DNA of 64,000 nt from UBA11891 sp003533785 (GCA_949511625.1 CATFEX010000022.1:62001-126000); one strand, 5' to 3'; shown: positions 1 to 8,834, counted from the stretch's first letter. A program made the numbers and translations. Notes: generated by a model from the sequence alone, not told the origin.

Positions 1-724
1 ACCCTTTACCACCATATCGAATAATGTTGAAATAGGCGAGGGTACTTGGATTGGTCCTAATGTTACAATAATGGAGGGAGCACGCATTGGAAAAAATTGC
101 TCTATTTTTTCAGGTGCTGTTATATCTGCCATTCCTCAAGATTTAAAATTTAAAGGGGAAGTGACAACTGTTGAGATTGGTGACAACACCACCATACGCG
201 AATGTGTAACTATAAATAGAGGGACATTGAGCCGAATGAAAACAGAGATTGGAAGTGGCTGTTTGATTATGGCCTATTCCCACATAGCACACGATTGTGT
301 TGTTGGGGACCATTGTATATTTTCCAATAATTCTACATTGGCTGGACATATTAATGTTGGGAATCATGTTATCCTGGCTGGTATGACTGCCATACACCAA
401 TTTGTTACTGTTGGGGACCACGCTTTTATCGCTGGGGGATCCTTAGTCCGAAAAGATGTGCCACCCTATGTAAAAGCGGCTCGCGAGCCATTATCCTACG
501 TTGGTATCAATTCGGTCGGACTACGACGGAGGGGATTCTCATCAGAGAAAATCACTGAAATTCAAAACATTTATCGTCTTCTGTACCAAAAAAAATACAA
601 CAACGCACAAGCCGCTGAAATTATTGAGGCAGAAATGCTAGCCTCGCCCGAACGTGACGAAATACTTCAGTTTATCCGTAATTCACAACGGGGTATTATG
701 AAAGGCTACTTTCAAAGGAACTAA
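1..724 (+). CDS. lpxA: Acyl-ACP--UDP-N-acetylglucosamine O-acyltransferase, 5' end missing
   Basis: The product transfers a 3-hydroxyacyl chain from ACP to UDP-GlcNAc, the first step of lipid A synthesis in the cytoplasm. The reading frame is open from base 2, so the gene begins before the window and the first ATG seen (71) is internal. The protein shows left-handed beta-helix hexapeptide repeats (I-G-x-x-x-x-I type). It has the LpxA signature SHIAHDC, which carries the catalytic His, and then the helical C-terminal domain (RRRGFSSEKI). About 240 residues are present against roughly 260 for the family, so only the first turns are missing. It lies 9 bases before efp, suggesting cotranscription. 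Confidence 0.95.
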   Translation, partial: PFTTISNNVEIGEGTWIGPNVTIMEGARIGKNCSIFSGAVISAIPQDLKFKGEVTTVEIGDNTTIRECVTINRGTLSRMKTEIGSGCLIMAYSHIAHDCVVGDHCIFSNNSTLAGHINVGNHVILAGMTAIHQFVTVGDHAFIAGGSLVRKDVPPYVKAAREPLSYVGINSVGLRRRGFSSEKITEIQNIYRLLYQKKYNNAQAAEIIEAEMLASPERDEILQFIRNSQRGIMKGYFQRN

Positions 725-733
725 ATTTATTCT

Positions 734-1300
734 ATGGCCAACACCTCAGACATTCGAAAAGGACTTTGTATTAAATACAGTAACGACATTTATAAGATTA
801 TTGAGTTTCTTCATGTGAAACCCGGTAAGGGACCTGCATTTGTAAGGACAAAATTGAAAAGTGTGACCACAGGAAAAGTAGTTGACAATACCTTCTCTGC
901 GGGACATAAAATTGACGATATTCGTGTCGAAACAAATAGGTTTCAGTTTCTTTATCAAGAAGGAGAACAATATCATTTTATGAACTCTGACGATTATGAA
1001 CAAATCAGTATTAATGTCAGCATCCTTGAACAAGCCGAATTGATGAAAGAAGGTGAAATAGTAACCATAGCCATCAATACGGAGGATGGAATGCCTCTCT
1101 CGGTAGATCTTCCTGCGAGTGTAATCCTAGAGGTGACCCACACTGAGCCGGGCGTTAAAGGAAATACCGCTACAAATGCAACCAAACCCGCAACCGTGGA
1201 AACGGGAGCCAAAATTAATGTTCCATTATTTATTAATGAAGGAGACAAGATTAAGGTAGATACCGAGAAAGGGAGTTATTTGGAAAGAGTTAAAGAATAA
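734..1300 (+). CDS. efp: Elongation factor P
   Basis: EF-P relieves ribosome stalling at polyproline stretches by entering the E site. The 188-residue length and the three-domain layout are standard: a KOW-like N-terminal domain, a central OB domain and a C-terminal OB domain. The loop that normally holds the modified Lys is visible as KPGKGPAF near residue 33. The C-terminal signature region is recognisable around residues 150-175 (GAKINVPLFINEGDKIKV). It sits between lpxA and sucD on the same strand, a common Flavobacteriaceae arrangement. The start at 734 gives the usual N-terminus (MANTSDIRKG). The state and enzyme of the lysine modification cannot be read here. Confidence 0.97.
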   Translation: MANTSDIRKGLCIKYSNDIYKIIEFLHVKPGKGPAFVRTKLKSVTTGKVVDNTFSAGHKIDDIRVETNRFQFLYQEGEQYHFMNSDDYEQISINVSILEQAELMKEGEIVTIAINTEDGMPLSVDLPASVILEVTHTEPGVKGNTATNATKPATVETGAKINVPLFINEGDKIKVDTEKGSYLERVKE

Positions 1301-1335
1301 ATAGATCAAATACGAATTTAAGCGAAACCAAAATT

Positions 1336-2211
1336 ATGAGTGTACTAGTCAATAAAGACTCAAAAATCATTGTTCAAGGATTTACAGGTGGTGAAGGTAC
1401 GTTTCACGCCACTCAAATGATTGAATACGGAACCAATGTTGTTGGAGGGGTTACTCCAGGAAAAGGAGGTCAAATCCATTTAGAGCGACCTGTATTTAAT
1501 ACTGTTGCTGAGGCGGTTAGTGAAGTAGGAGCCAATACTACAATCATTTTTGTGCCTCCGGCCTTTGCGGCTGACGCCATTATGGAAGCCGCTGAGGCTG
1601 GTATAAAAGTCATTATAACTATTACCGAGGGAATCCCTGTTTCCGATATGGTTAAAGTCTCTCATTACATTCAATCCAAGGATTGCCGAATGGTAGGGCC
1701 CAACTGCCCAGGCGTAATTACTCCAGAAGAAGCCAAGGTAGGAATCATGCCAGGATTTGTCTTTAAAAAAGGAAGTATTGGGATCGTATCCAAATCGGGT
1801 ACGCTAACTTATGAAGCAGCAGATCAAGTAGTTCGAGAGGGCTTGGGAATAACTACAGCCATTGGAATTGGCGGAGATCCCATCATTGGAACCACTACTA
1901 AAGAAGCGGTAGCTTTGTTGATGGAAGATCCAGAAACAGAAGCTATTGTTATGATTGGTGAGATAGGCGGTCAACTTGAAGCCGATGCTGCACAATGGGT
2001 TAAAGAGAATGGCAATAAAAAACCAGTGGTAGGCTTTATTGCTGGAGAAACCGCACCCAAAGGCAGAACTATGGGGCATGCGGGAGCTATTGTTGGTGGT
2101 GCCGAAGATACAGCAGAAGCCAAGAAAGCAATAATGAAAGCATGCGGAATTCATGTGGTTGATTCTCCAGCAGAAATAGGAAAAAAAATTGTTGAAGTGC
2201 TTGCCTCATGA
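1336..2211 (+). CDS. sucD: Succinyl-CoA ligase, alpha subunit
   Basis: This subunit binds CoA and carries the phosphohistidine for interconversion of succinyl-CoA and succinate in the TCA cycle. The 291 residues match the family length. Visible features are the N-terminal CoA-binding Rossmann domain (VQGFTGGEGTFH), the GPNCPG motif near residue 121 and the active-site His in GHAGAIVGG (His248). The beta subunit gene (sucC) is not in the window, so the two subunits are encoded apart. The stop codon overlaps the start of fabG by four bases (ATGA), so those two are translationally coupled. The start lies 35 bases after efp. Confidence 0.97.
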   Translation: MSVLVNKDSKIIVQGFTGGEGTFHATQMIEYGTNVVGGVTPGKGGQIHLERPVFNTVAEAVSEVGANTTIIFVPPAFAADAIMEAAEAGIKVIITITEGIPVSDMVKVSHYIQSKDCRMVGPNCPGVITPEEAKVGIMPGFVFKKGSIGIVSKSGTLTYEAADQVVREGLGITTAIGIGGDPIIGTTTKEAVALLMEDPETEAIVMIGEIGGQLEADAAQWVKENGNKKPVVGFIAGETAPKGRTMGHAGAIVGGAEDTAEAKKAIMKACGIHVVDSPAEIGKKIVEVLAS

Positions 2212-2954
2212 AGTTGTTAGCAGACAAAACCGCAATAATCACAGGGGCTAGTCGTGGTATTGGACGTGGCATTGCCTTGGCTTTTGCTAAGCAAGGTTGC
2301 AATATCGCTTTCACCTACAGCAGCTCTGTTGATGCGGCTCAATCCCTAGAAAATGAGCTTATAGCCACAGGAGTTCATGCCAAAGGCTATCAAAGTGACG
2401 CAGCAGATTTTGATGCAGCTCAGCAACTGGTTGACGATGTGCTTTCTCATTTTGAAACAGTAGATATTCTCATCAATAATGCAGGGATTACCAAGGATAA
2501 TTTATTAATGCGTATGGGAGAAGCTGACTTTGATCACGTTATGAATATCAATCTTAAATCGGTTTTCAACGTGACCAAAGCAATACAGCGTACTTTTCTT
2601 AAACAAAGACACGGAAGTTTAATTCATATGAGTTCTGTAGTTGGTGTTAAAGGGAATGCGGGTCAAGCCAACTATGCTGCTTCCAAAGCAGGAATTATAG
2701 GATTTTCAAAGTCAGTAGCCTTAGAATTGGGTTCTCGAAATATTCGTTCCAATGTGATTGCTCCTGGTTTTATCGAGACTGAAATGACTGACCAGCTGTC
2801 CGAGGATGTAGTCCAAGGATGGCGTGACGGGATTCCCCTCAAGCGGGGTGGGACCCCCGAAGATGTGGCCAACGCTTGTGTGTTTTTGGCCTCGGATTTA
2901 TCAAATTATATTACCGGGCAAGTCCTCCATGTTGATGGAGGCATGCTCACTTAA
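2208..2954 (+). CDS. fabG: 3-oxoacyl-ACP reductase
   Basis: The enzyme is a short-chain dehydrogenase that performs the NADPH-dependent reduction in fatty acid elongation. The 248-residue protein has the cofactor loop TGASRGIG (residues 12-19), NNAG (90-93), a catalytic Ser near 142, and YAASK with Tyr156 and Lys160. The C-terminus (ITGQVLHVDGGM) is typical of FabG. It overlaps sucD by four bases and is followed after 12 bases by the prohibitin gene, so it is probably part of the lpxA-efp-sucD-fabG transcript. Other SDR activities are possible, but overall similarity and length favour FabG. Confidence 0.92.
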   Translation: MKLLADKTAIITGASRGIGRGIALAFAKQGCNIAFTYSSSVDAAQSLENELIATGVHAKGYQSDAADFDAAQQLVDDVLSHFETVDILINNAGITKDNLLMRMGEADFDHVMNINLKSVFNVTKAIQRTFLKQRHGSLIHMSSVVGVKGNAGQANYAASKAGIIGFSKSVALELGSRNIRSNVIAPGFIETEMTDQLSEDVVQGWRDGIPLKRGGTPEDVANACVFLASDLSNYITGQVLHVDGGMLT

Positions 2955-2966
2955 ACCTAAATTATC

Positions 2967-3785
2967 ATGCAAAAATTACCAAAAATCGGACTACCTGTAA
3001 TTCTTATCGGTTTAGCCGTGCTCATTTTTGCTTCCAAATCTTCGATCAACATCGGATATGGAGAAGCAGGCGTACTTTTTAAAACTTTTGGTGGGGGAGT
3101 GGTCACTGATGAACCTCCTCTGGGAGAAGGATTTCACATTATCGCCCCTTGGAATAAAGTTTATGTATACAACGTCAAACAACAAGAATTTTTTGAAGGA
3201 AACATGCAAGTATTGTCTTCCAATGGATTGGAGATTTCTCTAGACGTATCTGTTTTGTATGAGCCTACCTATGAAAAATTGGGGCTGCTTCACAAAACCA
3301 AGGGTGAAAATTACGTAAACATTGTACTCATTCCTCAGATTCGAGCTGTAGCAAGATCTGTGGTCGGTCGCTACACACCAGAACAGTTGTATTCTACGAA
3401 AAGAGATGCCATTCAAAACGAAATATTTGAAGAGACTGTAAAGAATGTAGAAAGTCAACACATTCAATTAAATGCAGTCTTGGTTCGGGATGTCACTCTC
3501 CCTATGGCAATTAAAGAAGCTATTGAACGAAAACTACGACAGGAGCAAGAGGCCTTGGAATATGAATTTCGTCTTGCAAAAGCCAAGCAAGAAGCAGAAA
3601 GGCAACGAATTGATGCAGAAGGGAAAGCACGAGCAAATAAGATTTTGAGTGCTTCTTTAACTTCCAAAATTCTTCAAGAAAAAGGGATTGAGGCGACTCT
3701 CAAACTCTCTGAGTCTCCAAATTCCAAAGTGATTGTTATCGGAAGTGGGGAGACAGGAATGCCTATTATTTTGGGAAATAATTAA
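2967..3785 (+). CDS. SPFH/prohibitin family membrane protein
   Basis: The 272-residue protein has one N-terminal membrane segment (residues 9-23). An SPFH (stomatin/prohibitin) domain follows to about residue 190, with the recognisable stretch VGRYTPEQLYSTKRD. Next comes a charged coiled coil rich in Glu, Lys and Arg (about residues 185-235). Prohibitins form large membrane ring assemblies that scaffold proteases and microdomains; the partner here is unknown. No FtsH or HflC gene is adjacent. It is the last gene of the leading plus-strand cluster. The histidine leader promoter begins within a few bases of its stop, and I see no separate terminator between them. Confidence 0.88.
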   Translation: MQKLPKIGLPVILIGLAVLIFASKSSINIGYGEAGVLFKTFGGGVVTDEPPLGEGFHIIAPWNKVYVYNVKQQEFFEGNMQVLSSNGLEISLDVSVLYEPTYEKLGLLHKTKGENYVNIVLIPQIRAVARSVVGRYTPEQLYSTKRDAIQNEIFEETVKNVESQHIQLNAVLVRDVTLPMAIKEAIERKLRQEQEALEYEFRLAKAKQEAERQRIDAEGKARANKILSASLTSKILQEKGIEATLKLSESPNSKVIVIGSGETGMPIILGNN

Positions 3786-3790
3786 TAATA

Positions 3791-3822
3791 TTTTTGATTA
3801 TTCAAGCAAAGTACGATATTTG
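3791..3822 (+). promoter_or_regulatory. Putative promoter of the his operon
   Basis: TTTTTG at 3791-3796 and GATATTTG at 3815-3822 resemble the Bacteroidota -33 (TTTG) and -7 (TAnnTTTG) elements. The spacer is 18 bases and the -7 box has one mismatch. The -7 box ends five bases before the leader-peptide ATG at 3828. The transcript would therefore start at or almost at that ATG. This is inferred from motif spacing only. Confidence 0.55.
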
Positions 3823-3827
3823 CATCA

Positions 3828-3863
3828 ATGATAACTAAAACACATCATACACATTATACCTAA
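3828..3863 (+). CDS. hisL: Histidine operon leader peptide (MITKTHHTHYT)
   Basis: An 11-codon ORF sits directly before the his operon attenuator. Three of its 11 codons are His, clustered as His-His-Thr-His (codons 6, 7 and 9). This is the hallmark of a leader peptide whose translation senses charged tRNA-His. It ends with TAA at 3861-3863, just before the RNA segments that form the alternative hairpins. The putative -7 box ends five bases upstream, so the peptide may be translated from a leaderless mRNA. The product itself is expected to have no function beyond ribosome positioning. Confidence 0.85.
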   Translation: MITKTHHTHYT

Positions 3864-3934
3864 ACGCTCAAACGTTCAGGATGCTGTTGTATGCTACTCC
3901 ATAGACCCGTTTGAGAAATCAAACGGGTTTTTTT
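3843..3934 (+). promoter_or_regulatory. His-operon transcription attenuator
   Basis: Three mutually exclusive pairings are visible. The terminator stem is 3906-3914 with 3919-3927. The antiterminator pairs CTCAAACG (3867-3874) with CGTTTGAG (3908-3915), eight perfect base pairs that would destroy the terminator. A third pairing, CATACA in the His codons (3846-3851) with TGTATG (3888-3893), could sequester the middle of the leader. A ribosome stalled on the His codons would leave 3867-3874 free to form the antiterminator, and transcription would continue into hisG. With ample charged tRNA-His the terminator should form. The pairings are read from sequence; the mechanism follows classical amino acid attenuation. 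Confidence 0.85.
3906..3934 (+). terminator. Rho-independent attenuator terminator upstream of hisG
   Basis: A perfect nine-base stem, CCCGTTTGA (3906-3914) with TCAAACGGG (3919-3927), closes a GAAA tetraloop. It is followed by seven T (3928-3934). It ends 13 bases before the hisG ATG, so it acts on the his operon rather than on the upstream prohibitin gene alone. Confidence 0.9.
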
Positions 3935-3947
3935 ATTTGATATAAAA

Positions 3948-4799
3948 ATGCTAAAAATTGCCATTCAAAAATCAGGACGTCTCAATGAAGACTCCTTAAA
4001 ATTGCTCAAGAACTGCGGTATTTCCATTGACAACAGGAAAGATCAATTGAAAGCAACCGCTCGAGATTTTCCGCTGGAAGTTTACTTTTTGAGAAACGGA
4101 GATATACCTCAATATTTACGAGATGGGGTTGTTGACCTTGCTATCTTGGGTGAAAATATATTAGAAGAAAAAGGTGAAGACCTAAAATCCCTACTCCCTC
4201 TAGGATTCTCGAAATGCCGTGTGTCACTTGCTGTACCAAAAAACTCTTCTTTTTCCAATCTTGCCGATCTTAGTGGGAAGCAAATTGCGACGTCTTATCC
4301 AAATACAGTTCGTAAATTTCTGGAAAAGAATAGCATTGAAGCCAACCTCCATATCATTAATGGTTCTGTTGAGATTGCTCCCAATATCGGTCTAGCTGAT
4401 GCTATTTGCGACATTGTATCCAGTGGAAGTACTTTATTTAAGAATAACCTGAAAGAAGTGGTAACCTTAATGGAATCGGAAGCTACTCTCGTTACAGGAC
4501 CAAAGTTATCAACTGAAGTTTCCGAGATAGTCGATAAACTAGTCTTTCGAATTACAGCCGTATTGCGCGCCAAAAAATCACGATATATCCTGTTGAATGC
4601 ACCCAATGATAAAATAGAAGCGATCAGCTCGATTCTGCCTGTTTTAAAGAGTCCAACAGTGCTGCCCTTAGCTCAGGAGGGATGGAGCTCGCTACACTCT
4701 GTGATTGATGCCCATCGGTTTTGGGAAGTTATTTATGAATTGAAAGGGGCAGGAGCTGAGGATATTTTAGTGTGTCCTATTGAAAAAATGGTTTTATAA
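3948..4799 (+). CDS. hisG: ATP phosphoribosyltransferase, long form
   Basis: The enzyme condenses ATP with PRPP, the first and normally feedback-inhibited step of histidine synthesis. At 283 residues it is the long HisG type. It has the catalytic domain (starting MLKIAIQKSGRLNEDS, with the GSVEIAPNIGLADAICDIV region near residue 139) and a C-terminal ACT-like regulatory domain (about 210-283). It therefore should not need HisZ, and none is seen. The gene lies 13 bases after the attenuator terminator. Its stop overlaps the hisD start by one base (TAATG), indicating translational coupling. Confidence 0.97.
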   Translation: MLKIAIQKSGRLNEDSLKLLKNCGISIDNRKDQLKATARDFPLEVYFLRNGDIPQYLRDGVVDLAILGENILEEKGEDLKSLLPLGFSKCRVSLAVPKNSSFSNLADLSGKQIATSYPNTVRKFLEKNSIEANLHIINGSVEIAPNIGLADAICDIVSSGSTLFKNNLKEVVTLMESEATLVTGPKLSTEVSEIVDKLVFRITAVLRAKKSRYILLNAPNDKIEAISSILPVLKSPTVLPLAQEGWSSLHSVIDAHRFWEVIYELKGAGAEDILVCPIEKMVL

Positions 4800-6082
4800 T
4801 GAAACGACACAATAATCCAAGTCGATCCGAATGGGGTCAAGTATGTCTTCGTCCTACTGCCACCCTTGAAGCAATGATGCCCACTGTTAAAACCATTTTT
4901 GATGCAGTTAAAAAAACAGGCGATCAGGCATTAATAGAATACACGCTAAAGTTCGATCAAGTTGATTGCACGTCTTTTCAAATACCCGCTGAGACCATAT
5001 CAGAAGCAAAGGCAAAGATTCCAGAGCCGCTTCGGAAGGCTATTGGACAAGCTCATCGCAACATAACTGCTTTTCACAGTGCCCAACGAACCAATCCAAT
5101 ACGTGTAGAAACACAACCAGGAGTACAATGCTGGCAAGAAAAACTTCCTATAGAGAGGGTAGGGCTTTATATTCCTGGAGGCTCAGCACCCTTGTTTTCA
5201 ACTGTATTGATGTTAGCCATCCCCGCTAAAATTGCAGGATGTAAAGAGATTGTTTTGTGTTCACCCCCACAAATAAACGGTACAATTGCTCCTGAAATAC
5301 GCTACGCAGCTCATCTTTGTGGAGTAACACAAATGTTCACATTAGGAGGGGCACAAGCCATAGCTGCCTTGGCCTTGGGTACAGAATCAGTCCCCAAAGT
5401 CGACAAGATTTTTGGTCCGGGCAATCAATTTGTGACAGCAGCAAAACAGTATGCGAGTCAAGGGTCGGTTGCAATTGATATGCCAGCGGGTCCTTCTGAA
5501 GTTCTTGTCGCGATTGACGCTTCAGCAAATCCTGCTTTTGTAGCAGCAGATTTACTTTCTCAAGCCGAACATGGCCCCGACAGCCAAGTTGTTCTTGTCA
5601 CCACTGCACCTGAAAAGATTAATGAAATACAAAAAGAAATTGAAATTCAGCTAAAGGCACTTCCTAGAAAGGATATTGCAGCAAAAGCTTTGGAAAACTC
5701 CAAAATTGTCAGTTTCAACAAGACTTCTATGGCTATTGAATTTATCAATCACTATGCACCAGAACACTATATTATCAATGTTGTTGACACCAATCCCTAT
5801 GTGAAAAATGTACGTCATGCGGGATCTGTATTTATTGGAGCATTGACACCTGAAAGCTTTGGAGATTATGCCTCTGGAACAAACCACACTTTGCCAACCA
5901 ATGGATATGCTCGTCAATATAGCGGAGTAAATCTCGATAGTTTTCAAAAAGCGATCACCTTTCAAGAAATTAATTCCGAAGGCATTCAGTCCCTTGGACC
6001 TGCCGTTGAGATAATGGCTGCAGCAGAGGGTCTGGAGGGTCATAAAAATGCGGTTAGCCTTCGCCTAAAAAGTTTACAATGA
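4799..6082 (+). CDS. hisD: Histidinol dehydrogenase
   Basis: This zinc enzyme oxidises L-histidinol twice with NAD+ to give histidine. The 427-residue length matches the family. Motifs include the NAD-binding region (GLYIPGGSAPLFSTVLM), FGPGNQFVTAAK, DMPAGPSEVLV, and the zinc and catalytic stretch QAEHGPDSQ. The C-terminal His-rich segment NHTLPTNGYAR also matches. It starts one base into the hisG stop and ends in a four-base ATGA overlap with hisC. No active-site residue seems to be missing. Confidence 0.97.
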   Translation: MKRHNNPSRSEWGQVCLRPTATLEAMMPTVKTIFDAVKKTGDQALIEYTLKFDQVDCTSFQIPAETISEAKAKIPEPLRKAIGQAHRNITAFHSAQRTNPIRVETQPGVQCWQEKLPIERVGLYIPGGSAPLFSTVLMLAIPAKIAGCKEIVLCSPPQINGTIAPEIRYAAHLCGVTQMFTLGGAQAIAALALGTESVPKVDKIFGPGNQFVTAAKQYASQGSVAIDMPAGPSEVLVAIDASANPAFVAADLLSQAEHGPDSQVVLVTTAPEKINEIQKEIEIQLKALPRKDIAAKALENSKIVSFNKTSMAIEFINHYAPEHYIINVVDTNPYVKNVRHAGSVFIGALTPESFGDYASGTNHTLPTNGYARQYSGVNLDSFQKAITFQEINSEGIQSLGPAVEIMAAAEGLEGHKNAVSLRLKSLQ

Positions 6083-7113
6083 AAACCTACTTACGCAAGC
6101 ACCTTCAGAAGCACGCCATTTATCAATCGGCACGCCAAGAATTTTCTGAAAATGGGAATGACTTAATTTTATTAGATGCCAATGAAAATCCATTTGACTG
6201 GCCCTACAATCGTTACCCTGATCCCTTACAACTAAAATTACGAAAGGCCATAAGCGCTTGGCGTAATGTGCCACCAAGTCAAATTTACCTAGGGAATGGA
6301 AGCGATGAAATAATCAATCAACTGGTTTTGGGTTTTTGTGAACCCAAAGAAGAAAAAATATTAATTTGTCCTCCCACGTTTGGTATGTATAAAGTAGCTG
6401 CTGAACTCTTCCAAGTACCGCTTTATCAAGTTCCTCTTACCCCGCAATTTCAACTCGATGTACCAACCATCCTTCAGTCAATTAAATCTGATATGAAATT
6501 GTTTTTTCTTCCCACACCGAATAACCCTACAGGAAATCGATTCAAAACGGAAGATATTCAGAAAATAGCAGCTGCTTTCCCTGGAATTGTTGTTGTTGAC
6601 GAAGCCTATGCAGAATTTAGTCCAGAAGCTTCTGCTTTAAGCTGGCAGTCAGAATACCCAAACATAGTGGTTCTCCAAACTTTCTCTAAAGCGCAGGGAA
6701 TGGCAGGAGCCCGATTGGGAATGGCTTTTGGATCTGAAAATATTATCGACGGTTTATTAAAAGTGAAAGCTCCCTATAATTTAAATAGCCTAACCCTCGA
6801 GGCTGCCTTAGACCAAGTCGAGAACCAACAAGGACGTGTGAGAGAAATGGTTGCTCTATTAACTAAAGAACGCAAACGAGTGATAAATGCTCTGGAATCT
6901 TTGCCGTATGTAGAATCTATTTTCCCGTCAGACGCTAATTTTTTTATGCTCCGAGTGGATGACAGTCGACTTCGCTACAATCAATTAATAGAGAATAATA
7001 TCGTAGTTCGTCAAGCATCACATTATTTGGGTTGTGAGAACTGCCTTCGTATTAGTGTAGGTGCGCCCAGTGAAAACGATAAACTCCTTCAAGTGATGAA
7101 TAATTTAAAATAA
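6079..7113 (+). CDS. hisC: Histidinol-phosphate aminotransferase
   Basis: The PLP enzyme converts imidazole acetol phosphate and glutamate to histidinol phosphate. The 344 residues form a fold-type I aminotransferase. The cofactor stretch GNGSDEII is near residue 72, NPTGN near 149 and DEAYAEF near 174. The Schiff-base Lys is Lys204 in TFSKAQGMAGARLG. The operon position between hisD and hisB supports HisC rather than another class I aminotransferase. It overlaps hisD by four bases and ends three bases before hisB. Confidence 0.95.
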   Translation: MKTYLRKHLQKHAIYQSARQEFSENGNDLILLDANENPFDWPYNRYPDPLQLKLRKAISAWRNVPPSQIYLGNGSDEIINQLVLGFCEPKEEKILICPPTFGMYKVAAELFQVPLYQVPLTPQFQLDVPTILQSIKSDMKLFFLPTPNNPTGNRFKTEDIQKIAAAFPGIVVVDEAYAEFSPEASALSWQSEYPNIVVLQTFSKAQGMAGARLGMAFGSENIIDGLLKVKAPYNLNSLTLEAALDQVENQQGRVREMVALLTKERKRVINALESLPYVESIFPSDANFFMLRVDDSRLRYNQLIENNIVVRQASHYLGCENCLRISVGAPSENDKLLQVMNNLK

Positions 7114-7116
7114 ATT

Positions 7117-8250
7117 ATGAAGAAAATTTTATTTATAGATCGTGATGGAACACTAGTGAAAGAACCTCCAAATGATTATCAGTTGGATGCTTTTGAAAAA
7201 TTACAATTTTATCCAGGAGCCTTAGAGTATCTATCTAAAATTGCACGTGAATTGGATTATGAATTGGTAATGGTAACGAATCAAGATGGATTGGGTACTG
7301 CAAGCTTCCCAGAAGATACCTTTTGGCCAGTACACCAATTGATAGTAGATACTTTTGATGGAGTAGGGGTGCATTTTAAGGAAGTGCATATAGACAAGAG
7401 TTTTGCAAAAGAAAATACCCCCACTCGCAAGCCAAACACTGGCATGTTGTCTGCATATATGAATTCGAAAAACTATGACCTAGACCAATCATTTGTCATT
7501 GGTGATCGACCAACAGACATGCAGTTGGCATCCAACCTTTCGTGTTCGGGAATTTACATGGGTACAGAGGCTAGCCTCGGTCATGAAGAAGTAGTAAAAC
7601 AAGAATGGAAATCCTCCATCGCAATGACCACAACAGATTGGCAAAAAATTTATGAGTTTTTAAAACTGGAAAGTCGTCAGGTCGTCTGGGAACGAAATAC
7701 CAAAGAAACTCGGATTTCACTACGTCTCAATTTAGATGGTAGTGGAACCAGTCAGATTGATACGGGTATTGCTTTTTTCGATCATATGCTCGATCAATTG
7801 GCACGTCACGGCCAATTGGACTTAAAAATGAAAGTACAAGGTGACTTAGAGATTGATGAGCATCATACTATTGAGGACGCAGCACTAGCCCTCGGTGAAG
7901 CTTTTCATTCAGCATTAGGTAATAAAATGGGAATAGAGCGCTACGGATTTTGTCTTCCAATGGACGATTGCTTGGCTCAGGTATCCATAGATTTCGGGGG
8001 TCGCCCTTGGCTGGTGTGGGAGGCTGCTTTTCATCGGGAATATGTTGGAAAAATGCCCACGGAAATGTTTATGCATTTTTTTAAATCATTTTCTGATACA
8101 GCTAAAGTGAACCTTAATATCCAAGCCTCAGGTCAGAACGAGCATCACAAAATTGAAGCCATTTTCAAAGCCTTTGCCAAAGCAATTAAAATGGCCTTAA
8201 AACGAGATACAAATAGTAGTATTTTACCCACAACCAAAGGAATTATATAA
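7117..8250 (+). CDS. hisB: Bifunctional histidinol-phosphatase / imidazoleglycerol-phosphate dehydratase
   Basis: This fusion performs two steps of histidine synthesis. The N-terminal HAD phosphatase domain (residues 1 to about 165) carries the DxD nucleophile motif as Asp8 and Asp10 (DRDGTLV) and a later GDRPTDMQLA motif. The C-terminal IGP dehydratase domain (about 185-377) shows FFDHMLDQLARHG, DEHHTIEDAALALGEA and NEHHKIEAIFKAFA. These supply the manganese-binding His and Glu residues. Length (377) equals the enterobacterial-type fusion. Its stop overlaps the hisH start (TAATG). Confidence 0.97.
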   Translation: MKKILFIDRDGTLVKEPPNDYQLDAFEKLQFYPGALEYLSKIARELDYELVMVTNQDGLGTASFPEDTFWPVHQLIVDTFDGVGVHFKEVHIDKSFAKENTPTRKPNTGMLSAYMNSKNYDLDQSFVIGDRPTDMQLASNLSCSGIYMGTEASLGHEEVVKQEWKSSIAMTTTDWQKIYEFLKLESRQVVWERNTKETRISLRLNLDGSGTSQIDTGIAFFDHMLDQLARHGQLDLKMKVQGDLEIDEHHTIEDAALALGEAFHSALGNKMGIERYGFCLPMDDCLAQVSIDFGGRPWLVWEAAFHREYVGKMPTEMFMHFFKSFSDTAKVNLNIQASGQNEHHKIEAIFKAFAKAIKMALKRDTNSSILPTTKGII

Positions 8251-8834
8251 TGGAAGTAGTGGTGTTGGATTACGGTGCTGGAAATGTCAGAAGTGTTGTA
8301 TTTGCCTTAGAAAGATTGGGAATTAGTGCCCGATTGAGTAATGACCCTCAGGTGATATCCAATGCAGATTATATCATATTCCCAGGCCAAGGAGCGGCGG
8401 CCATGGCTATGAATAAACTCAATCTTTATGGACTCACCGCTGTATTGCCCAATCTGAAACAGCCTATTCTTGGTATTTGTCTTGGGATGCAACTTTTGTT
8501 TGAAAACACAGAGGAAGGAAACACTCGGGGGTTGGGCATCCTCAAAGGCACCGTTAAAAAGTTTGAAACGGGTAAAATTCCTCAAATGGGTTGGAATTCA
8601 CTCCAAAACCTTAGAGGATCCCTCTTTGATTCTATAAATGAAAACACACATATGTACTTGGTGCACAGCTACTATGCTCCTGTAGTACCGGAAACATTGG
8701 CCACAACAACTTATGGCACTACCTACAGTGTAGCCGTCCAAAAAGATAATTTTTACGGAGTCCAGTTTCATCCAGAAAAAAGCAGTCAAGCGGGACAACA
8801 ACTCCTTCAAAACTTTCTACAAATTAAGCAATGA
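8250..8834 (+). CDS. hisH: Imidazole glycerol phosphate synthase, glutaminase subunit
   Basis: HisH releases ammonia from glutamine and passes it to HisF. The 194-residue protein is a class I glutamine amidotransferase. The nucleophile is Cys77 in LGICLGMQLLF, and the His174 and Glu176 dyad lies in QFHPEKS. The oxyanion loop PGQGAA is near residue 45. It is coupled to hisB by a one-base overlap and to hisA by a four-base overlap. Its partner hisF is separated from it by hisA and the DinB-like gene but lies in the same operon. Confidence 0.97.
   Translation: MEVVVLDYGAGNVRSVVFALERLGISARLSNDPQVISNADYIIFPGQGAAAMAMNKLNLYGLTAVLPNLKQPILGICLGMQLLFENTEEGNTRGLGILKGTVKKFETGKIPQMGWNSLQNLRGSLFDSINENTHMYLVHSYYAPVVPETLATTTYGTTYSVAVQKDNFYGVQFHPEKSSQAGQQLLQNFLQIKQ

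Noticed and set aside
994..1248. Minus-strand ORF antisense to efp
   Set aside because: Lies wholly inside efp, has no family match or promoter, and its sequence is a by-product of the coding strand.
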